Below are positions 7,426-11,288 of a DNA stretch of 11,288 bases, piece after piece. Below the pieces are notes generated by a model. The model was not told the DNA's origin and searched no databases. It saw nothing but the letters and a program-made list of their open reading frames with translations. Origin of the DNA: Acidobacteriota bacterium (GTDB taxonomy: Bacteria; Acidobacteriota; Holophagae; Thermotomaculales; Thermotomaculaceae); assembly GCA_027038695.1 (NCBI GenBank), contig JALWHA010000161.1:1-11288 (forward strand), read 5' to 3'. Numbering within the stretch: position 1 is the first letter of the stretch; each line of letters opens with the position of its first letter. The position numbers and the translations under genes were made by a program.

Positions 7426-7445
7426 TTAGAGTTTGGTTATATACT
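7418..7445 (+). promoter_or_regulatory. Putative trxB promoter
   Basis: TTGATA (7418-7423), a 16-bp spacer, then TATACT (7440-7445); each hexamer matches 5 of 6 consensus positions. Transcription would begin near 7452, giving a leader of about 30 nt with Shine-Dalgarno GAGGAG at 7471-7476, 6 nt before the ATG at 7483. Confidence 0.45.
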
Positions 7446-7482
7446 ATAAAACGGCTACAAAATTCATAAAGAGGAGTAACTT

Positions 7483-8421
7483 ATGACTATAAAAACACAC
7501 TTTTCACTGATAATTATAGGAAGCGGCCCCGCAGGATACACTGCCGGCATATACGCAAAAAGGGCAATGCTTGACACCTTAATGATTGAAGGAATGCAAC
7601 CGGGAGGACAACTTACAATAACAACTGAAGTTGAAAATTTTCCCGGTTTTATCTCAATTCAAGGACCGGAGTTAATGGTTAAAATGAGAGAGCATGCCGA
7701 GAAATTCGGCCTTGCTATTGACGCGGACCAGGTAACGGAAATTGATTTAAAATCCCGGCCGTTTAAACTTAAAACAATGCTCGGAAAAGAATTTACGGCA
7801 AACGCCTTGATAATTGCCACGGGAGCATCGGCAAAATGGTTAGGAATCCCAGGAGAAAAAGAGTATATGGGAAGAGGAGTCAGCGGTTGCGCAACATGTG
7901 ACGGGTTCTTTTTCAAAGACAAAACTGTTATGGTTGTTGGCGGCGGGGATACGGCAATGGAAGACGCAACCTATCTTACCAACCATGCTCAAAAAGTATA
8001 TGTAGTGCATAGAAGGGACAAATTAAGAGCAAGCAAGGCTATGCAGGAAAAAGCGTTAAACAACCCAAAAATTGAGTTTATCTGGAACACCGTCCCCGTT
8101 GAAGTTTTTGGGAATAGTGCAGTTGAAGGTGTCAAGTTAAAAAATGTTCAAACAGGAGAGATCATTGAAAAAGAAATAGACGGGTTTTTTGTGGCAATAG
8201 GGCATAAACCAAACACCGACTTTTTAAAAGGCCAATTAGAACTTGACGAAACAGGTTATATAGTTACAAAACCCGATACTACCTATACATCGGTGGAAGG
8301 GGTTTTCGCCGCAGGAGACGTTATGGACAGGACTTACAGGCAGGCAATAACAGCCGCAGGTTCAGGGTGCAAAGCGGCAATTGACGCAGAAAGGTGGCTT
8401 GAGGAGAAAAACCTTAAATAA
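7483..8421 (+). CDS. trxB: Thioredoxin reductase (NADPH-dependent flavoprotein)
   Basis: Cytoplasmic FAD/NADPH disulfide reductase that keeps thioredoxin reduced. Its 312 residues match the low-molecular-weight bacterial type. The FAD-binding motif is GSGPAGYTAGIYA (13-25). The ATG motif that closes the first FAD lobe is ATGASAKWLGIPGE (112-125). The redox-active disulfide CATC is at 136-139, with Asp140 following. The NADPH domain has VVGGGDTAMEDA (151-162) and HRRDKLR (176-182), whose arginines normally bind the NADP 2'-phosphate, favouring NADPH over NADH. The C-terminal FAD motif GVFAAGDVMDRTYRQA (273-288) is intact. The start is supported by GAGGAG 6 nt upstream. The downstream DUF456 gene begins 1 nt after its stop, so the two are likely co-transcribed. 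All catalytic elements are present and nothing unusual was seen in the protein. Confidence 0.97.
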   Translation: MTIKTHFSLIIIGSGPAGYTAGIYAKRAMLDTLMIEGMQPGGQLTITTEVENFPGFISIQGPELMVKMREHAEKFGLAIDADQVTEIDLKSRPFKLKTMLGKEFTANALIIATGASAKWLGIPGEKEYMGRGVSGCATCDGFFFKDKTVMVVGGGDTAMEDATYLTNHAQKVYVVHRRDKLRASKAMQEKALNNPKIEFIWNTVPVEVFGNSAVEGVKLKNVQTGEIIEKEIDGFFVAIGHKPNTDFLKGQLELDETGYIVTKPDTTYTSVEGVFAAGDVMDRTYRQAITAAGSGCKAAIDAERWLEEKNLK

Positions 8422-8422
8422 T

Positions 8423-8914
8423 ATGATATTTGCCAAAATAGCGGTTATTTTGTTTTACATACTCTCCCTGCTATTGTCCCTGACAGGCTTTGCGGGGGGA
8501 GTTGTTTTATTTATAACCTCTTTTGTATATGCTTATTTTGAACATTTCCGACATTTTACTCCGACCATTCTTATTATTCTCGGAGCACTAGCAACTTTAT
8601 GTGAGGTAATTGAATTTTTTTCAGGCACGGTGGGGGCTAAAAAATTTAATGCATCAAAACAGGCTGTCTACGGCTCTGTAATCGGGTTGTTTTTAGGTTT
8701 TTTCTTCGCCATTTTTACCTTCCAATTCTATTTAATATTTTTCGGCCTTATTGCAGGGGTAATTTTAGGTGAGATAATATCGGGAAGAAGAGAATTCAAA
8801 GTTATTTTAAAATCAATTATAGGTGTATTTTTAGGCAAATTAGGGGGAATTATCCTGAAATCAAGCATTACCTTTATCATGTTCCTGCTCGGAATCTGGA
8901 GACTCTTCCTCTAA
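8423..8914 (+). CDS. DUF456 family membrane protein
   Basis: Small polytopic inner-membrane protein of unknown function, 163 residues. It fits the DUF456 family: hydrophobic helices at about 4-20, 22-38 and 48-64, then the family-typical GAKKFNASK stretch (71-79), followed by glycine-rich helices (83-100 and 102-118, with GVILGE at 112-117) and a last pair (128-146, 148-163). The ATG at 8423 starts 1 nt after the trxB TAA. GAGGAG (8401-8406, inside trxB) lies 16 nt away, so initiation probably relies on coupling to trxB translation. In-frame TTG codons at 8381 and 8399 would extend the protein into trxB and are less likely. The last 54 bp overlap the end of the convergent gene at 8861. Family assignment is from remembered motif pattern. 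Confidence 0.8.
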   Translation: MIFAKIAVILFYILSLLLSLTGFAGGVVLFITSFVYAYFEHFRHFTPTILIILGALATLCEVIEFFSGTVGAKKFNASKQAVYGSVIGLFLGFFFAIFTFQFYLIFFGLIAGVILGEIISGRREFKVILKSIIGVFLGKLGGIILKSSITFIMFLLGIWRLFL

Positions 8915-9466
8915 ATATCCTTTAAACGAAGAATATAGGGTAAGAGCAATTACCAATTGAATAACATCTATTGAAAACATTAAATAAGGTTCATATTTAA
9001 AAAAGAAAAAAGAGTTAAATAAAATACTGTAAAAAAAACCTGCCACTGTATAGACAAATACGGCATTGCCTAACCCCTTCTGAATTAAAGGCATTCTTGT
9101 GATTGCGTAAATTATTGATGCAAACGCAATAAACCCCGGCATAACAGCCTTAATCAAGTATGTTTCATACCTGGCCGTAAAAAAATAGAGGACCAAAAAA
9201 AATACTACAGATACTTTAACAGATATCCTTATTTTGGAATTAAAAAAATGAAACAACACTAAAAACAATAACACCTGAAAGACAACCGAAGGTATTAATA
9301 AAACATATAATAATAGAACTATAAAAGGATACGGTTTTTTGATCAAAAGGTACAATAAAAAAGACTCTGCTAAAAGAAAATAAGAAATTCCATTCCATTT
9401 CAAGTAATAAACAACACAAAATTGGAATAAAAGAAATAAAAAAGTTAAAATTTGCCTATTTTTCAT
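8861..9466 (-). CDS. Polytopic membrane protein of unknown function
   Basis: A 201-residue hydrophobic protein that I do not assign to a family. About six to seven membrane segments are visible: 5-22, 26-42, 47-75 (possibly two), 82-98, 105-123, 133-151 and 159-180. They are rich in Phe, Leu, Ile and Tyr, with short loops. The C-terminal 19 residues are acidic and hydrophilic (EEESPDSEQEHDKGNA), a probable soluble tail. Positive residues KSKIR-like around 77-84 and RMPLIQK (124-130) mark cytoplasmic loops. The ATG at 9466 lies inside the end of the DUF4388 gene (11-nt overlap) with only a distant AGGA, so translation is probably coupled. It is last in the zinc-ribbon/DUF4388 operon. Its tail-end coding overlaps the DUF456 gene on the other strand by 54 bp. 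Membrane location is clear; role is unknown. Confidence 0.82.
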   Translation of the reverse strand: MKNRQILTFLFLLFQFCVVYYLKWNGISYFLLAESFLLYLLIKKPYPFIVLLLYVLLIPSVVFQVLLFLVLFHFFNSKIRISVKVSVVFFLVLYFFTARYETYLIKAVMPGFIAFASIIYAITRMPLIQKGLGNAVFVYTVAGFFYSILFNSFFFFKYEPYLMFSIDVIQLVIALTLYSSFKGYLEEESPDSEQEHDKGNA

Positions 9467-10625
9467 CTTTTGATTTAAAATCCTGGTTAAGATAAAAAGA
9501 AACAGGGATACTTAATCCGTATTTTCCGGGAATAACGTATCTATCCTCGCTAACCCTTATGAAAACGGTTGGTTTAATGGAAAAGGAAAAATTTAAAAGC
9601 CTTTGAATTTCCCTTGCCTTAATCTCTTTTATCTTCGTAACCTCTTTATTTAAAGCAAGATAATCGGTATCTTCAAAAGTATTGTAAGAAGGAAGATAAT
9701 CGTTAACACGGGAATGAAAAGAAGCAAAAAAAACTATTATAAAAACAATACCTATAATTATTGCGGCAAGCAATACTTTTTCACTTTTTACTTCAGAAGC
9801 TCTCCTTTTTGCGGAATAATCAGGAAGGATAGGAGCACTTATCACTGTAGGCTCAATATATCCTTGTTCCAACAAATCATACAACGCCCTATAGGTATAA
9901 AACTCAATTAATTTTGATTTTTCAACAATCTCCGCAAGAGACGACATGCCGTCCACAAGGCTTAAAACATATTCCATTTCATAAGGTAAGACACTTTTTT
10001 TATTACCTTTTAAAAAATCTTCTTCTACCAAAAAGGCATCAATCTCAACTTCTTTTTTCTCCAAATTCTCTTCATCTGCACCATATTTATCTGTTTTTCT
10101 AAAAACCACTTCAGGCTTATTCAATTTTCTCTCAATAATAGGCCATTCGTCTATCATCCTTAACCCTTCCATCAACACACTTTCGGTTGATAGAGGCTCA
10201 AAATTCTCTTTGTCATAATCTACACTGCTCAAAGGTTTAAAATGATAACTTCCCCTTCTCCACCTGAACAGACTGTATACAATCTCAAGTACCCTTTTCT
10301 TTAATGCTTCCCTTAAATCACCCTGAGAAATAAAGTTTTTCTCAATCAAAATCTGCCCTAACCTTTTCATTGTGTTTTTTTGAACCTCAAGGGCAATATC
10401 GAGTTCTTCATCAGTTATAGCACCTATCCTGACCAATAGTTTCCCTAAAAGATAATCTGCTTTTGCATTCTTTGATTCCGCGCCTACTATCATTCCGTCC
10501 TGAAAAAACACATCTATTTCCTGGCTATCTTTTGTTAATGATAAAACACCGGTTTTTTTCTGAATTGATATAAGTTGAAAAATGTCCGCAAGACTAAAAT
10601 CCTTTAAAGTGCCTTTTAATGCCAT
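9456..10625 (-). CDS. DUF4388 (PATAN-like) protein with one membrane anchor
   Basis: A 389-residue protein with an N-terminal DUF4388 domain (about 1-130): GTLKDFSLADIFQLIS, KKTGVLSLT, the IDVFFQDGMIVGAES strand-turn, LGKLLVRIGAI and the paired LGQILIEKNFISQGDL helices, ending in RWRRGSYHF. DUF4388 is linked in other bacteria to signalling, motility and gliding proteins, often with receiver or GTPase partners. After a charged linker (165-210) comes a winged-helix-like segment (about 213-258, VLSLVDGMSSLAEIVEKS and YRALYDLLEQGYIEP). A single membrane helix (283-303) precedes a C-terminal extracytoplasmic region of about 85 residues with a beta-like end. Topology is therefore a cytoplasmic sensor or interaction module anchored to an outside domain. 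The start at 10625 overlaps the preceding stop by 1 nt (TGATG), with GAGG 7 nt upstream. The precise function is unknown. Confidence 0.88.
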   Translation of the reverse strand: MALKGTLKDFSLADIFQLISIQKKTGVLSLTKDSQEIDVFFQDGMIVGAESKNAKADYLLGKLLVRIGAITDEELDIALEVQKNTMKRLGQILIEKNFISQGDLREALKKRVLEIVYSLFRWRRGSYHFKPLSSVDYDKENFEPLSTESVLMEGLRMIDEWPIIERKLNKPEVVFRKTDKYGADEENLEKKEVEIDAFLVEEDFLKGNKKSVLPYEMEYVLSLVDGMSSLAEIVEKSKLIEFYTYRALYDLLEQGYIEPTVISAPILPDYSAKRRASEVKSEKVLLAAIIIGIVFIIVFFASFHSRVNDYLPSYNTFEDTDYLALNKEVTKIKEIKAREIQRLLNFSFSIKPTVFIRVSEDRYVIPGKYGLSIPVSFYLNQDFKSKDEK

Positions 10626-11288
10626 CAGTCTTCCTCTCTTTCAAAGAAAACATTAATTACATTTATAAGATATATTAAACCTAACATAGCTAACAACGGA
10701 CTTATTAACAAAATGTTCCCGGAAGATTTATATGCTTTCAGCGAATCTAACAACAATAACATAAAAAAGAAAAAAATGAAAAATCCCGAAAAAACCCTTT
10801 GCAAAACACAAACATTGTAAAATCCTGGTAATATTAAACCCAAACCCATTTCAAAGGACCTTTTTACAGTTGAATAAAACCTCACTTCTCTTCTTTTTTG
10901 CTCAACCATTTCATTTGAAATAACATCCGGCTTTTGTTTATACATAAGTGAACATTGATTACATAGTTTATCATTTTGAGATTCATATACCCGAAAAGGA
11001 GTCCCGCATTTCTTACATGCCTTGGTAACCGACATATCCCTTGAAAGAAAATGAATCATCATTAATAAAAGCAAAAAGATCAAGATAAAAACTGGAATTT
11101 GAATAGAATAATTAGTTTTTGATAAAGAAAAATCATTAAAAATAGTATAAAGCATTTCTTTAAAGTCAGGAACCGCAATTACAGGAAAAGCATCTTTAAT
11201 ATTCAACTTCAACCATTCAGAAATTTTTAAAGTATCGGCAAGGTATGCTTTTTTTAGCGCCTCTTCAGATTCAACAATATTATATAAC
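10625..11288 (-). CDS. Zinc-ribbon membrane protein (5' end outside window)
   Basis: Partial gene: the frame is open to the right edge (220 codons visible) with no credible start. An in-frame TTG at 11212 lacks a Shine-Dalgarno and sits inside what reads as continuous helical protein, so the true start is probably beyond the window. The visible N-terminal part (ESEEALKKAYLADTLKISEW) is helical and could be the end of a TPR-like array. Counting from that TTG as residue 1: one membrane helix (39-57), a zinc ribbon with CKKC (66-69) and CNQC (84-87), a basic stretch (103-118), then a hydrophobic region with a glycine-rich hairpin (121-136) and two further membrane helices (140-156, 167-189), ending EREED. 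It overlaps the DUF4388 gene by 1 nt. I do not recognise a named family. The ribbon probably binds zinc as a structural or interaction module on one membrane face. Confidence 0.82.
   Translation of the reverse strand, partial: LYNIVESEEALKKAYLADTLKISEWLKLNIKDAFPVIAVPDFKEMLYTIFNDFSLSKTNYSIQIPVFILIFLLLLMMIHFLSRDMSVTKACKKCGTPFRVYESQNDKLCNQCSLMYKQKPDVISNEMVEQKRREVRFYSTVKRSFEMGLGLILPGFYNVCVLQRVFSGFFIFFFFMLLLLDSLKAYKSSGNILLISPLLAMLGLIYLINVINVFFEREED

Noticed and set aside
8381..8425. TTG start at 8381 for the DUF456 protein
   Set aside because: It would add a polar extension read out of frame from trxB and has no matching ribosome site; the ATG at 8423 begins directly at the first membrane helix.
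11210..11212. TTG at 11212 as the true start of the zinc-ribbon gene
   Set aside because: No Shine-Dalgarno precedes it and the frame stays open with protein-like sequence to the window edge, so the gene is better treated as partial.

Overview
The window is a compact, low-GC bacterial chromosome segment of ordinary housekeeping genes mixed with several proteins of unknown function. I see no tRNA or rRNA, CRISPR array, insertion sequence, phage gene or long repeat. The exported lytic transglycosylase with a DUF4124-like N-terminus and the DUF4388 (PATAN-like) membrane protein suggest a Gram-negative-type bacterium. DUF4388 proteins are common in Acidobacteriota and the myxobacterial/deltaproteobacterial groups. 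A low-GC member of Acidobacteriota or a relative is my tentative guess; it rests on domain content, not on a database comparison.

Layout from left to right. (1) Minus strand, 1-4517: a dicarboxylate/amino-acid:cation symporter, then alaS (alanyl-tRNA synthetase), then a lytic transglycosylase whose start overlaps the alaS stop as ATGA and whose 3' end lies off the left edge. (2) Plus strand, 4545-6781: a near-consensus sigma70 promoter reads into a two-gene operon. It encodes a 100-residue protein and a 626-residue, mostly helical protein, coupled by an ATGA overlap; neither has a function I recognise. (3) Minus strand, 6784-7383: a class I SAM-dependent methyltransferase, ending 2 nt from the end of the 626-residue gene. 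(4) Plus strand, 7483-8914: trxB (thioredoxin reductase), followed 1 nt later by a DUF456 membrane protein. (5) Minus strand, 8861-11288: three overlapping genes for a zinc-ribbon membrane protein (5' end off the right edge), a DUF4388 membrane-anchored protein and a polytopic membrane protein. The last of these overlaps the DUF456 gene tail to tail by 54 bp.

Genes within each unit are packed with 1-11 nt overlaps or very short gaps, and the only intergenic stretches (about 56, 84 and 99 bp) hold the promoters. No gene-free stretch exceeds 300 bases. The two places most likely to hold undescribed biology are the 4602-6781 gene pair and the zinc-ribbon/DUF4388/membrane operon at the right end. 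Both are read here as conserved-looking but functionally unassigned, and I do not claim a specific system for either.
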